From Roseateles_E cavernae (lineage in GTDB: Bacteria; Pseudomonadota; Gammaproteobacteria; Burkholderiales; Burkholderiaceae_C): a stretch of 64,000 bases of DNA. Shown in pieces: positions 40,030 to 48,164 of this stretch. How positions within the stretch are numbered: the first letter of the stretch is position 1; the number at the start of each line of letters is the position of its first letter. The stretch lies in assembly GCF_040187885.1 (NCBI RefSeq), contig NZ_JBDPLH010000003.1, forward strand, positions 186,001 to 250,000, in the 5' to 3' direction. The translations under genes were made by a program, and so were the position numbers. The notes under the pieces were generated by a model. The model was not told the origin of the DNA, ran no database searches, and saw only the letters and a program-made list of their open reading frames with translations.

Positions 40030-41148
40030 TCAGCGCTTGCTGAGCGGGCCGCCGACGGTGCTGAGTGGGCCCCCGGCGGTGCTGAGCGGCTGTGTCAGCA
40101 TGGGCAGCGGCGCCGAGTCGATCGCGCCGGGCCGGTCGGCCAGCTCATGCAGATCGGTCAGCAGCGCGCCGGCGCTGCGTATCAGCGGCCAGGCCAGCGC
40201 GGCGCCGGTGCCGTCCGCGCTCTGCATGCCCAGTTCCAGCAGGGCCGAGGCATGGAACAGGGCCAGCGCTTCGTCCAGGCCTCGATGCGCGTGGCTGCGG
40301 CAGAACACCGCATAGTCGGTCACCGGCGCGGCGATCAGCGCGGCGATCTTCAGAGCTGCGCAGGCGGACATGCCGTCGACGATGATCAGCTGACGTTTGC
40401 TGGCTGCCACCAGCATGGCGCCGACCATCACTGCGATCTCGTAGCCACCCAGCCCCGCCAGCACCTCCATCGGCTCCTGCAGCTCGCGGTGCCGCGCCTG
40501 AGCGCCTTGCAGGATATGCAGCAGCCGGGCCAGGTCGTCCTGGTGCATATCGGGGCCGGACACGATGAAGTCACGCAGCGGGCTGTCGGCCAGGCGTGCC
40601 AGCAGCAGCGCTGCGCTTTCTTCCGAGCCCTGGCCGAGGCCGGCGCAGGCCAGCACATTGCCGCTCAGGCTGTCGGCGATCTCCATGCCGACGCGCACGC
40701 CGGCATGGGCTTGTTCCATGCTCATCGCCGAGCCGACGCGCGAGTTGCGCGTGCCATGGGCAATCTTGCGCGACAGCAGCCGGGTATGGGGCAGCAGCGG
40801 CTCGGCAATGCCGCAGTCCACCACGGTCAGCTGCAGCCCTTGCTGGCGGGCGAACACCGCCACCGGCAGCCGGTGCTGCAGGGCCAGCAGGGCCTGCTCG
40901 CGGGTGGAGCGGCCGTGCAGCAAGGCGATGCCCTCCACCGCGATGCCGTGGTCGGCGGCGAACATCAGCAAGGCGGGGTCGCGAAAGCGCGGGGTCAGCG
41001 TGTTCTGCACCAGGCCCAGGCGGACCGCCAGCGGCTCCAGCTCGCCCAGGCCGCCGGCGATCGCGGCGCGCCGGTCAACGCGCTCGCGCAAGGCGCGCTC
41101 GAGCTCGGGATTGGCGGTCGGCGAGATCAGCGATTGGTGGATGGGCAT
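40030..41148 (-). CDS. cobT: nicotinate-nucleotide--dimethylbenzimidazole phosphoribosyltransferase
   Basis: CobT makes alpha-ribazole phosphate for the lower ligand of cobalamin. The 372-residue product shows family segments LMFAADHGIAVEGI (the AGDHGV-type motif), GNVLACAGLGQGSEESAALLLARL, EVLAGLGGYEIAVMVGAMLVAA, IIVDGMSACAAL and AALAWPLIRSAGALL. It stands alone without other cobalamin genes, so it may serve corrinoid salvage. Its C terminus ends in near-repeats LSTAGGPLSTVGGPLSK, encoded by 21-bp units, which are not part of the family fold. Confidence 0.88.
   Translation of the reverse strand: MPIHQSLISPTANPELERALRERVDRRAAIAGGLGELEPLAVRLGLVQNTLTPRFRDPALLMFAADHGIAVEGIALLHGRSTREQALLALQHRLPVAVFARQQGLQLTVVDCGIAEPLLPHTRLLSRKIAHGTRNSRVGSAMSMEQAHAGVRVGMEIADSLSGNVLACAGLGQGSEESAALLLARLADSPLRDFIVSGPDMHQDDLARLLHILQGAQARHRELQEPMEVLAGLGGYEIAVMVGAMLVAASKRQLIIVDGMSACAALKIAALIAAPVTDYAVFCRSHAHRGLDEALALFHASALLELGMQSADGTGAALAWPLIRSAGALLTDLHELADRPGAIDSAPLPMLTQPLSTAGGPLSTVGGPLSKR
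40040..40102 (-). repeat. three 21-bp imperfect tandem repeats at the cobT 3' end
   Basis: Units start at 40040, 40061 and 40082, each beginning CTGAGC/TGG. The first two differ at few positions; the third is degenerate. They are in frame and encode a repeated LSTxGGP-type heptapeptide at the end of CobT. Copy-number change would lengthen or shorten the protein tail without a frameshift. Confidence 0.65.
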
Positions 41149-41207
41149 GGCTGGCTGGATTCTGGGCTATGCGATTGCCGACGTCATCCGCACTTGCCCG
41201 GCGGCGC

Positions 41208-42788
41208 TCAGCGCAGGAAGAGCTTGTAGACCGGGTTGCTGCTTTCGTCTTCGTAGGGGTAGTTGAGCGAGTCGAGAAACTCGCGCAGCGCCGCGCTGTC
41301 GCCACGCGGCACCTGGATGCCGACCAGGATGCGGCCGTAGTCGGCGCCCTGGTTGCGGTAGTGGAACAGGCTGATGTTCCACTCCGGGTGCATGCTGGAG
41401 AGGAAGCGCATCAGCGCGCCCGGCCGCTCCGGGAAGATGAAACGGTACAGCCGCTCGCTCTTGGCCAGCTCGCTGCGACCGCCCACCATATGGCGGACAT
41501 GCTGCTTGGCCAGCTCGTTGTCGCTCAGGTCGACCGCCGGGAAGCCGTGCTTGGCAAGCTGGCGGGCCAGCTTGTCGGCCTCCTCGCGCTTGGTGATGGC
41601 GACGCCGACAAAGACATGAGCCTCGTTCTGGTCAGAGATGCGGTAGTTGAACTCGGTGACGCTGCGCGGCCCAAGCAGCTCGCACAAACGCTTGAAGCTG
41701 CCGCGCTCCTCGGGGATGGTGACCGCGAACAGGGCTTCGCGCTGCTCACCGACCTCGGCGCGCTCGGCGACGAAGCGCAGGCGGTCGAAGTTCATATTGG
41801 CGCCGCAGGTGATGGCGATCAAGGCCTGACCCTTGGCGCCGGTCTTGGCCACGTACTGCTTGAGTGCGGCCACACCCATCGCCCCGGAGGGCTCCAGGAT
41901 GCTGCGGGTGTCTTCGAACACGTCCTTGATCGCGGCGCAGACCGCGTCGGTGTCGACGACAATGTAGTCATCGACTAGGGCCTGGGTGATGCGGAAGGTC
42001 TCCTCGCCGACCAGCTTGACGGCCGTGCCGTCGGCGAACAGGCCGACGTCCTGCAGCTGCACCCGCTTGCCAGCCTTGATCGAGCGCAGCATCGCGTCCG
42101 AGTCCTTGGTCTGCACGCCGATCACCTTGATCTCAGGGCGCACCGCCTTGATATAGGCGGCGATGCCGGAGATCATGCCGCCGCCGCCGATCGCGACGAA
42201 GATGGCGTCGATGGGGCCGGGATGCTGGCGCAGGATTTCCATCGCGATCGTGCCCTGGCCGGCGATCACATCGGGATCATCGAAGGGATGGACGAAGGTC
42301 AGCTTCTGCGCGCGTTCCAGCTCCAGCGCGCGGCCATAGGCGTCGGTGAAGCTGTCGCCGTGCAGCACGACTTCGCCGCCCATCGCCTGCACCGCATCGA
42401 TCTTGACCTTGGGTGTGGTGACGGGCATCACGATGACGGCGCGGCAGCCCAGCTTCTTGGCCGACAACGCCACGCCCTGGGCATGGTTGCCGGCCGAGGC
42501 GCAGATCACGCCCTTGGCGCGCGCCTCGGGGCTCAGATGCGCCATCTTGTTGTAGGCGCCGCGCAGCTTGAAGCTGAACACCGGCTGGGTGTCCTCGCGC
42601 TTGAGCAGCACCTTGTTGGCCAGGCGTTTGGAGAGGTTCTTGGCGGTGTCCAGTGCTGTCTCGTCGGCAACCTCGTAGACCTTGGCATTCAGAATTCGCT
42701 GCAGATAGCTGTCGCCGCTGGGCATCAGGGCGGGCTTGCCGATGCTGGTGGATAGTTTGGTGCGGGGCTTCCGTGCAGGGCCGGCCAT
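41208..42788 (-). CDS. ilvA: threonine ammonia-lyase, biosynthetic
   Basis: IlvA deaminates threonine to 2-oxobutyrate, the first step of isoleucine synthesis. The 526-residue long form has the PLP-lysine motif QPVFSFKLRGAYNKM, the glycine loop CASAGNHAQGVA, and IGGGGMISGIAAYIK. Two C-terminal ACT-like regulatory domains (RFVAERAEVGEQREALFAV; KSERLYRFIFPERPGALMRF) support isoleucine feedback. The ATG at 42788 has GGAGAG six bases upstream. The frame is open to 42962, but that crosses a strong same-strand terminator about 80 bases before the start, so the leader may be attenuated. Confidence 0.96.
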   Translation of the reverse strand: MAGPARKPRTKLSTSIGKPALMPSGDSYLQRILNAKVYEVADETALDTAKNLSKRLANKVLLKREDTQPVFSFKLRGAYNKMAHLSPEARAKGVICASAGNHAQGVALSAKKLGCRAVIVMPVTTPKVKIDAVQAMGGEVVLHGDSFTDAYGRALELERAQKLTFVHPFDDPDVIAGQGTIAMEILRQHPGPIDAIFVAIGGGGMISGIAAYIKAVRPEIKVIGVQTKDSDAMLRSIKAGKRVQLQDVGLFADGTAVKLVGEETFRITQALVDDYIVVDTDAVCAAIKDVFEDTRSILEPSGAMGVAALKQYVAKTGAKGQALIAITCGANMNFDRLRFVAERAEVGEQREALFAVTIPEERGSFKRLCELLGPRSVTEFNYRISDQNEAHVFVGVAITKREEADKLARQLAKHGFPAVDLSDNELAKQHVRHMVGGRSELAKSERLYRFIFPERPGALMRFLSSMHPEWNISLFHYRNQGADYGRILVGIQVPRGDSAALREFLDSLNYPYEDESSNPVYKLFLR

Positions 42789-42868
42789 GAATGCTCTCCA
42801 ATGCGGGGTGTTGCGGCGCAGCATCATAAGCCAGGGCCTGCCAGCGCTTCGCCGCCGGCGCGGGCACG

Positions 42869-42900
42869 AAAAAAAGCCCGAGTCCTTGCGGGCTCGGGCT
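42869..42900 (-). terminator. intrinsic terminator inside the ilvA leader
   Basis: On the minus strand AGCCCGAG (42900-42893) pairs with CTCGGGCT (42882-42875) around a ten-base loop and is followed by seven T residues (42875-42869). It lies about 80 bases upstream of the ilvA start on the same strand. There is no gene between the predicted promoter near 43003 and this point, so it must end a short leader RNA or sRNA. Confidence 0.8.
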
Positions 42901-42996
42901 GAATCCACCATGGAGGCGGTGGAGGAGACAATCGGTGCAGTGAAAAAACGCACAGGCGCCAAGGCGCGAACTTGTTCGTTTATTTTCGTTTGCTTG
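42869..42996 (-). ncRNA. candidate small RNA or attenuated ilvA leader transcript
   Basis: A predicted transcript of about 125 nt would start near 42996 (TAGAAT -10 box at 43008-43003) and end at the terminator above. It is A-rich at the 5' end, then has a small GCGCC/GGCGC helix, an unpaired CU-rich run with CTCCTCC (opposite 42921-42927) and CCTCC (opposite 42912-42916), a CCACC/GGTGG hairpin and the terminator. CU-rich runs of this kind in other sRNAs bind Shine-Dalgarno sequences. All three frames lack stop codons here, so a classical leader peptide is not visible. Existence of the RNA is inferred. Confidence 0.4.
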
Positions 42997-43002
42997 CTTA
43001 GA

Positions 43003-43032
43003 ATTCTACTCGCAGCTTATGTTGCGCCGCAA
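43003..43032 (-). promoter_or_regulatory. candidate minus-strand promoter for the ilvA leader
   Basis: TTGCGG (43032-43027) and TAGAAT (43008-43003) are 18 bases apart on the minus strand. The -10 lies in a palindrome TAGAATTCTA (42999-43008), so a plus-strand -10 toward the OsmC gene is also present. The stretch is strikingly AT-rich compared with its surroundings. Confidence 0.4.
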
Positions 43033-43077
43033 TATTTTTTCACCAAGCGGCGGTGGAAAGTCACAGGGCAAAGCAAG

Positions 43078-43500
43078 ATGGAATGCACGATCAATTGGAT
43101 GGGGGCCGATGGCATGGCTTTTGTCGCCGAAACGGGCAGCGGCCATCTGCTGAATATGGATGGGGCGCCTGCGGGCGGCGGTCGCAATCTGGCGCCGCGG
43201 CCGATGGAGACGGTGCTGGCCGGCACTGGCGGCTGCACGGCCTATGACGTGGTGCTGATTCTGAAGCGCGGCCGCCAAGATGTGCGTGGCTGCCAGGTCA
43301 AGGTCAAGGCCGAGCGGGCCGAGACCGACCCCAAGGTCTTCACGCAGATCCATATGCACTTCATCGTCAGCGGCCGGGGCCTGAACCCGGGCGCGGTCGA
43401 GCGGGCGGTGGCGCTGTCGCATGAGAAGTACTGTTCGGCCAGCATCATGCTGGCCAAGACGGCCAAGATCAGCACATCGATCGAACTGGTCGAGCTCTGA
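43078..43500 (+). CDS. OsmC family redox protein
   Basis: A 140-residue OsmC/Ohr-superfamily protein. It has the two redox cysteines, C53 in GTGGCTAYDV and C119 in HEKYCSAS, as in thiol peroxidases that reduce organic hydroperoxides. The N-terminal MECTINWMGADGMAFVAET and the PRPMETVLAG segment point to the general OsmC/YhfA-like branch rather than Ohr. The preceding 290 bases are divergently controlled with ilvA. The reading frame is open upstream, but the AT-rich promoter-like DNA makes 43078 the sensible start. Its stop abuts the convergent coq7 stop. Confidence 0.9.
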   Translation: MECTINWMGADGMAFVAETGSGHLLNMDGAPAGGGRNLAPRPMETVLAGTGGCTAYDVVLILKRGRQDVRGCQVKVKAERAETDPKVFTQIHMHFIVSGRGLNPGAVERAVALSHEKYCSASIMLAKTAKISTSIELVEL

Positions 43501-44145
43501 TCAGATGCGGTGAGCCGTCACCGTCATCACTTTGGCGGCCAGACGCATCAGGCCTTTGACCGGGGCCGGCAGCTCGGCGGCGCCAGCGGCCTGTGCTTCA
43601 TCGGCATGCCGGGCCTCGTCGAGCTTCATCTGCTCGACGATGGCGCGTGAGCCGGCGTCGTTGGCCGGCAGTCGGTCCAGATGGCCGGCCAGATGCTGCT
43701 CGACCTGGCGCTCGGTCTCGACGACAAAGCCCAGGCTGACACGGTCACCGGCCAGGCCGGCGAGCGCGCCCAGCGCAAACGCGCCGCCATACCAGAGCGG
43801 GTTCAGATAGCTGGTGTGGCTGTTCAGGTCCTGCAGGCGGTCACGGGTCCAGGCCAGGTGATCGATTTCCTCGGCGGCGGCCTGGTGAAAGTGGCTGCGC
43901 AGCTGCTCATTGCGGCAGACCAGAGCCTGCGATTGATAGAGCGCCTGAGCGCACACCTCGCCGACATGGTTGACGCGCATCAACGCGGCCGACAGTCGTC
44001 GCTCGGCCTCGCTCATCGCGATCGGCTCGGCCGCAGCCTCGGGCATGCTGCGCCCGGCGGTGTAGGCGCCGGACAGCGCACGCAGGCTGTTGTCCAGGCT
44101 GGCGAGCAGGCGGTCTTTGGCGTCAAGTCTTTGTTGGGCATGCAT
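43501..44145 (-). CDS. coq7: 3-demethoxyubiquinol 3-hydroxylase (Coq7)
   Basis: Coq7 is the di-iron monooxygenase that hydroxylates C6 of the demethoxyubiquinone ring in ubiquinone synthesis. The 214-residue product matches the betaproteobacterial form: RVNHVGEVCAQALYQSQA, the ligand motif AAEEIDHLAWTRDRL, VETERQVEQHLAGHLD and the second ExxH, KLDEARHADEAQ. It begins at ATG 44145 and is convergent with the OsmC gene. The usual alternative UbiF is absent here. Confidence 0.95.
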   Translation of the reverse strand: MHAQQRLDAKDRLLASLDNSLRALSGAYTAGRSMPEAAAEPIAMSEAERRLSAALMRVNHVGEVCAQALYQSQALVCRNEQLRSHFHQAAAEEIDHLAWTRDRLQDLNSHTSYLNPLWYGGAFALGALAGLAGDRVSLGFVVETERQVEQHLAGHLDRLPANDAGSRAIVEQMKLDEARHADEAQAAGAAELPAPVKGLMRLAAKVMTVTAHRI

Positions 44146-44437
44146 ACGCCGATAGTTTAGGGGCGGCCCTGCGGTTTACCCCTGGGGCGGCCGCGTCTCG
44201 AAGCGGAAAACGGCGCTTTGTCAACCGCTGGCGCGGTATTGCTGTTCTGTGACGCTTTTCAAGCCTTTGTGCCTCGTTGCGTGATGACAACGAAGCCTTG
44301 GTTTTTCCTCTCGGTCGGCTGGTCATTCAGGGTTTGCTCTGGTGCAATACGGCAACTTCCGCTGAGGAGGTTGGCCTGATCAGCCCCGCAAGAGGGCTTC
44401 CCGGATCGGGGCCTCTTATTCAACCTAGGAGAAACGA
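44146..44437 (+). other. long leader/intergenic region upstream of the first porin
   Basis: This 292-base gap has no gene I can support. Near the porin start, CCCCG (44384-44388) can pair with CGGGG (44407-44411), or AGAGG (44391-44395) with CCTCT (44412-44416); these helices are mutually exclusive. A good TAGGAG ribosome site lies before the ATG. No clear promoter pair stands out. Confidence 0.35.
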
Positions 44438-45448
44438 ATGAAGAAATCCCTGATTGCGTTGGCCGTGCTCGGCTCTATGGTCGGTGCTGCGTCGGCACAG
44501 TCGTCCGTCACGCTGTTCGGCGGCGTTGACCTGAATGCCCGCTACAACAAGGGCGGCGGCAAGACCTTCAAGACCATGGGCACCGACGGTATCTACAGCA
44601 GCCGTTGGGGCGTGCGTGGCGTGGAAGACCTGGGCGGTGGCCTGAAGGCCGGTTTCTGGCTGGAAGCCGCGATCAACCCCGATGATGGCACGACCAATGC
44701 GTCGCGTTTCTGGCATCGTCGCACCTCGGTCAGCCTGATGGGTGACTTCGGTGAAGTGCGTCTGGGCCGCTTCCTGACCAACCAATTCACGGCATATGCT
44801 GACTTCGATCCGTTCGGCACCAATGGTGTGGGCGACTCGAGCAAGTTCTATGCTGCTCCTGCGGCTGCTTTGAACGGCGTCATCACGAGCAGCACACGTG
44901 CTGACAACATCGTTGCTTATTACCTGCCTTCGAACCTGGGCGGTTTCTATGGCTCGGCCGAAGTCGCCGCTGGCGAAGGTGCTGCTGCCCCTGGCAACAA
45001 CAACAAGTACCTGGGTCTGCGCCTGGGCTACGCCGCCGGCCCGCTGAACGTCAGCGCCGCCTTCTCGAACGCCGATCCGGACACTTCGAACGCCGATTAC
45101 AAGCGCACGACCTTCTCCGGTTCGTATGATCTGGGCGTGGTCAAGCTGATGGGCTTCTACACCCAGAACAAGTTTGGTGCAGCGAAGCAGAAGATCGGCC
45201 TGATCGGCGCCAGCGCACCGCTGGGCAGCGGCACCTTGCGCGCTTCGTACATCAAGGCTTCGAACACGTCGCAGATCGCTGTTGGTTACATCCACGACCT
45301 GTCCAAGCGCACTGCGCTGTATGGCACGGTGGCTCGCGTGGATAACAAGCCTGGTGCCAGCGTCAAGGTTGCTGGTCCGGCGGCCTGGACCCTCGGCAGC
45401 GGCGCTGACAACGGCGGCGTCGAAGTCGGCGTGCGTCACACCTTCTGA
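44438..45448 (+). CDS. Gram-negative porin (Burkholderiales type)
   Basis: A 336-residue trimeric outer-membrane general porin. The signal peptide MKKSLIALAVLGSMVGAASA is followed by QSSVTLFGGVDLNARY, the typical first strand, then SRWGVRGVEDLGGGLKAGFWLE and FGEVRLGRF. The C terminus is VEVGVRHTF, with the terminal Phe needed for barrel insertion. Codon use is strongly biased and lower in GC-rich rare codons than neighbours, which suggests high expression. A strong terminator follows. A second, larger porin gene lies 206 bases downstream. Confidence 0.96.
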   Translation: MKKSLIALAVLGSMVGAASAQSSVTLFGGVDLNARYNKGGGKTFKTMGTDGIYSSRWGVRGVEDLGGGLKAGFWLEAAINPDDGTTNASRFWHRRTSVSLMGDFGEVRLGRFLTNQFTAYADFDPFGTNGVGDSSKFYAAPAAALNGVITSSTRADNIVAYYLPSNLGGFYGSAEVAAGEGAAAPGNNNKYLGLRLGYAAGPLNVSAAFSNADPDTSNADYKRTTFSGSYDLGVVKLMGFYTQNKFGAAKQKIGLIGASAPLGSGTLRASYIKASNTSQIAVGYIHDLSKRTALYGTVARVDNKPGASVKVAGPAAWTLGSGADNGGVEVGVRHTF

Positions 45449-45484
45449 TTCCGCGCTCGCGCAAGCGAGCTTGTGGTCTCAGCG

Positions 45485-45511
45485 AAACCGCCCCTCGGGG
45501 CGGTTTTTTTT
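45485..45511 (+). terminator. intrinsic terminator after the first porin
   Basis: AAACCGCCCC (45485-45494) pairs with GGGGCGGTTT (45497-45506), with a T8 tract at 45504-45511. It lies 37 bases after the stop codon and separates the two porin transcripts. Confidence 0.9.
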
Positions 45512-45538
45512 ATGCCTGCGTCATAGCTGTCGAATGCG

Positions 45539-45558
45539 CCTGTCGCACAAGCGACAGG
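45539..45558. other. perfect 8-bp hairpin between the porin genes
   Basis: CCTGTCGC (45539-45546) and GCGACAGG (45551-45558) flank ACAA. There is no T-run. It lies 38 bases before the predicted -35 of the second porin and could be an operator or a stabilising structure. Confidence 0.4.
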
Positions 45559-45595
45559 GTTATCGCCTGTGGGTCGCTTGCCACAAGAATGAACT

Positions 45596-45624
45596 TTGCC
45601 GCTGCGACCGACTCAGAATAGAAA
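45596..45624 (+). promoter_or_regulatory. candidate promoter of the second porin
   Basis: TTGCCG (45596-45601) and TAGAAA (45619-45624) are 17 bases apart, followed by a short AT-rich leader with a TAGGAG ribosome site before the ATG at 45655. Matches are moderate. Confidence 0.4.
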
Positions 45625-45654
45625 CACAAGGAAATTTCTAAGTAGGAGACAACG

Positions 45655-47052
45655 ATGATGAAAAAAGCTTCCCTTGCTCTGAGCCTGCTCGCCGCCAGCA
45701 CCACCGCCGCCTGGGCGCAGTCCTCGGTGACTGTATACGGCATCCTGGATGGCGGCGTCAGCTACACCTCGGGTATCGCCGGTGGTGCACGCAAGCAGGT
45801 GGTGAGCGGCATCATGGACGGTTCGCGCCTGGGCTTCCGTGGCAACGAGGACATCGGTGGCGGCTATCGTGCGCTTTTCGTGCTGGAGAATCGCCTGGAG
45901 CTGGACACTGGCACCAATAGCAACACGCCTGTCTCCGGCACCACCTTCCTGCCGGACCGTTGGGGCAAGCAGTCGGCGATCTTCACGCCGACGACCTTCA
46001 CCCTGCCGGGCACGATTCCTCCGGCTCTCGCTGCGCAGCTGATCGGTGGCGCCACGGCCGGTCTGAATTCGGCCATGCAGAACGTCACGAGCACTCTCGG
46101 TGGGCGCCTTGCGGCCGCTTCGTTCGGTGTCAATATCGGCAACGCGCGATTCTGGGATCGCCAGGCTTATGTTGGCCTGGTCACGCCTTTCGGCGCGGTG
46201 CTGGCTGGGCGTCAGTACACCCCTGCGTATGAGCTGAATGCGGCATTTGACACGATGGCCACGCAGTCCAGCCTGGCGGCAGGTCAGGTTGCGGCGGTGC
46301 CCGCCGTGATCGATATCCGCCAGGCCAATGCGCTGCAGTACCGCATCCAGCAGGGCGGTCTGTCCGCCAGCGTGATGGTGGCGGCCGGTGAGGGCTCGAC
46401 CTCTCAAGGGCGCTTCTATGGTGCGATGGTTCAGTACAAGACCGATGACTACGGTGTCGGCGTTGGCATGAACTCCAAGGACAACGAGTTGGGTCAGCGC
46501 TCGCTGCGCTCCATCACGCTGGGTGCGTCGGCCAAGGTCGGCCCCGGCACCGTGAGCTTCTTGTACAACGACATTTCCGACCCCAATCCCTCGGGCCTGT
46601 CGGCGCTGCTGGATGGCTTGCGCACGGCGCTGGTTGGCCAGGTCCGGCCGGGCCTGGCGGCCCAGCTCAACGCCGCAGCGCCCGGTGTCGGTACTCTGCT
46701 GGCCAGTCAGATCAATGTCGATGGTCTGGTCAACAACTACAAGTCGGCCTTTGTGCAGGACGCTGCAGCTTTCAGCATCGGCTATCGCATGACCATGGGG
46801 CAGCACACCTTCTACACCGCGTTCAACCGCCTGGATGACAAGACGCGTGTCAATGCGGACACGGATTCTTACGGTGTGGCCTACAGCTACGCGCTGTCCA
46901 AGCGCACCGATCTGAATTTCGTGCTGACGCATTTCGACAACAAGGGCATGGGCCAGGCCGCACCCGGCCAAGCCGGTTTCCTGGGCGGCTTCACCAGTGC
47001 GCCGGGCGTGGACTCCAACAATGTGGCCATGGGCATCCGTCACCGCTTCTGA
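45655..47052 (+). CDS. Gram-negative porin, long form
   Basis: A 465-residue porin with signal peptide MMKKASLALSLLAASTTAAWA and first strand QSSVTVYGILDGGVSYTSG. Family blocks SRLGFRGNEDIGGGYRALFVLE and FGAVLAGRQYTPAYE are present. The barrel ends MGIRHRF. It is about 130 residues longer than its upstream neighbour. The extra length includes alanine-rich external-loop segments (GTIPPALAAQLIGGATAGLN; AAQLNAAAPGVGTLLASQIN), which probably shape the pore mouth. It has its own promoter-like sequence and terminator. Confidence 0.95.
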   Translation: MMKKASLALSLLAASTTAAWAQSSVTVYGILDGGVSYTSGIAGGARKQVVSGIMDGSRLGFRGNEDIGGGYRALFVLENRLELDTGTNSNTPVSGTTFLPDRWGKQSAIFTPTTFTLPGTIPPALAAQLIGGATAGLNSAMQNVTSTLGGRLAAASFGVNIGNARFWDRQAYVGLVTPFGAVLAGRQYTPAYELNAAFDTMATQSSLAAGQVAAVPAVIDIRQANALQYRIQQGGLSASVMVAAGEGSTSQGRFYGAMVQYKTDDYGVGVGMNSKDNELGQRSLRSITLGASAKVGPGTVSFLYNDISDPNPSGLSALLDGLRTALVGQVRPGLAAQLNAAAPGVGTLLASQINVDGLVNNYKSAFVQDAAAFSIGYRMTMGQHTFYTAFNRLDDKTRVNADTDSYGVAYSYALSKRTDLNFVLTHFDNKGMGQAAPGQAGFLGGFTSAPGVDSNNVAMGIRHRF

Positions 47053-47094
47053 GTGCATGTTCAAGACGTGATGGCACCGTGGTGCCGTCAACAC

Positions 47095-47120
47095 AAGGCC
47101 GCTGCGAAGCGGCCTTTTTT
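47095..47120 (+). terminator. intrinsic terminator after the second porin
   Basis: AAGGCCGCT (47095-47103) pairs with AGCGGCCTT (47108-47116) around GCGA, with a T6 tract (47115-47120). It closely resembles the arm sequence of the terminator after rpsI. Confidence 0.9.
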
Positions 47121-47185
47121 ATGCGCGCTCATCTGCCGTGACTTTTCACCGAGCGATGATGACTGCCCTGCTCTAGTTTGTTCCC

Positions 47186-47923
47186 ATGCTGTACCGATTC
47201 AAACCTTGCCTGCTGCTCGTCCCCGTTCTGCTGATGCTGGGTTGCGCCCAGACGCCTGAGCGGGAGCCGCAAGAACCGGTGCTGGAGGGCTGGTCGGCGC
47301 GCGAGCTGCCTGGCAAACGCGCGACCCGCTACAGCCTGGCCAGGCGTGAGGGCAGGGCTTGCGTGCATGCGCAGGCCGATCAGTCCGCCAGCCTGTGGCG
47401 GCGCCGCTTGCAGCTGGACCCGCAGCAGCTGGGCCCGCTGGAGTTCGACTGGTGGATCGCCGGCCAGCCGGGTGGTGCCACGGTGACCGACCCCGAGACC
47501 GACGACGCGTCGGCGCGCCTGGTGCTGGCTTTCGACGGCGATGCGAGCCGCTTGTCGGTGCGCAACCGCATGATGTTCGAGCTGGCCCACACCCTCAGCG
47601 GCGAGGCGCCGCCCTTCGCGACGCTGATGTATGTCTGGGATGCCCAGGCCACGCCCGAGACCGTGGTGATCAGCCGGCGCAGCGATCGGGTACGCAAGAT
47701 CATCGTTGGCTCCGGCCCGAGCGCCAAGCCGCGCTGGCAGCGCTTCACGCGCGATGTCGCGGCCGACTATCGCCTCGCGTTTGGTGAGTCGCCCGGCCCC
47801 TTGATCGGTGCGGCCTTCATGACCGATGCCGACAACACCCGCGGCCGGGCCGAGGCATGCTATGGGCCGCTGGTGTTCCGCGATGGCGAGCAGCGCAGCC
47901 TGCCGGGCAGCCTGCTGTTCTGA
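47186..47923 (+). CDS. DUF3047 domain lipoprotein
   Basis: A 245-residue predicted lipoprotein with lipobox LMLGC (Cys20) and the DUF3047 pattern: LEFDWWIAGQPGG, a SARLVLAFDGD segment, LMYVWDAQATPETVV, KIIVGSG and FMTDADNTRGRAEACYGPLVF. The last block is a carbohydrate-binding-like beta sandwich with a conserved D-x-D-N-T. The function of the family is unknown. It stands alone between the second porin terminator and the peptide transporter operon. Confidence 0.85.
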   Translation: MLYRFKPCLLLVPVLLMLGCAQTPEREPQEPVLEGWSARELPGKRATRYSLARREGRACVHAQADQSASLWRRRLQLDPQQLGPLEFDWWIAGQPGGATVTDPETDDASARLVLAFDGDASRLSVRNRMMFELAHTLSGEAPPFATLMYVWDAQATPETVVISRRSDRVRKIIVGSGPSAKPRWQRFTRDVAADYRLAFGESPGPLIGAAFMTDADNTRGRAEACYGPLVFRDGEQRSLPGSLLF

Positions 47924-48164
47924 CGCCGGTTTTCATGCCAGGCCCATCAGGGCTTTCCCGTTTGTCGCGCCGGGCAGACTTCTCCATGATGGCGCCCAGA
48001 TGACCTTGCCCTGATTTGGTGCCTCGCTCATCGCTTGCCGTGACAGGCGGGTGCATTGCTTCGAAGAAGCAATGCCAAGGCTTGGCCTGATTCATGCATA
48101 CCATGCGCTCAGCAATGGCCTCGATGCACCCCTCACTCTCTGCTGACAAAGCGCCGAACAAGAC
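47924..48164 (+). other. intergenic region with a 10-bp hairpin upstream of the peptide transporter operon
   Basis: GCATTGCTTC (48053-48062) pairs perfectly with GAAGCAATGC (48066-48075) around GAA. It sits 90 bases before the permease start and may lie in the operon leader. I see no gene or strong promoter pair in the remaining sequence. Confidence 0.4.

Noticed and set aside
42901..42962. Leader peptide for ilvA attenuation
   Set aside because: A GTG frame contains some Ile, Val and Thr codons but has no stop before the terminator and no ribosome site, so a classical leader peptide is not supported.
42910..43077. N-terminal extension of the OsmC protein from ATG 42910 or a downstream GTG with a GGAGGAG site
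   Set aside because: The stretch overlaps divergent promoter-like AT-rich DNA and encodes residues not found in the family. The OsmC fold begins at 43078.
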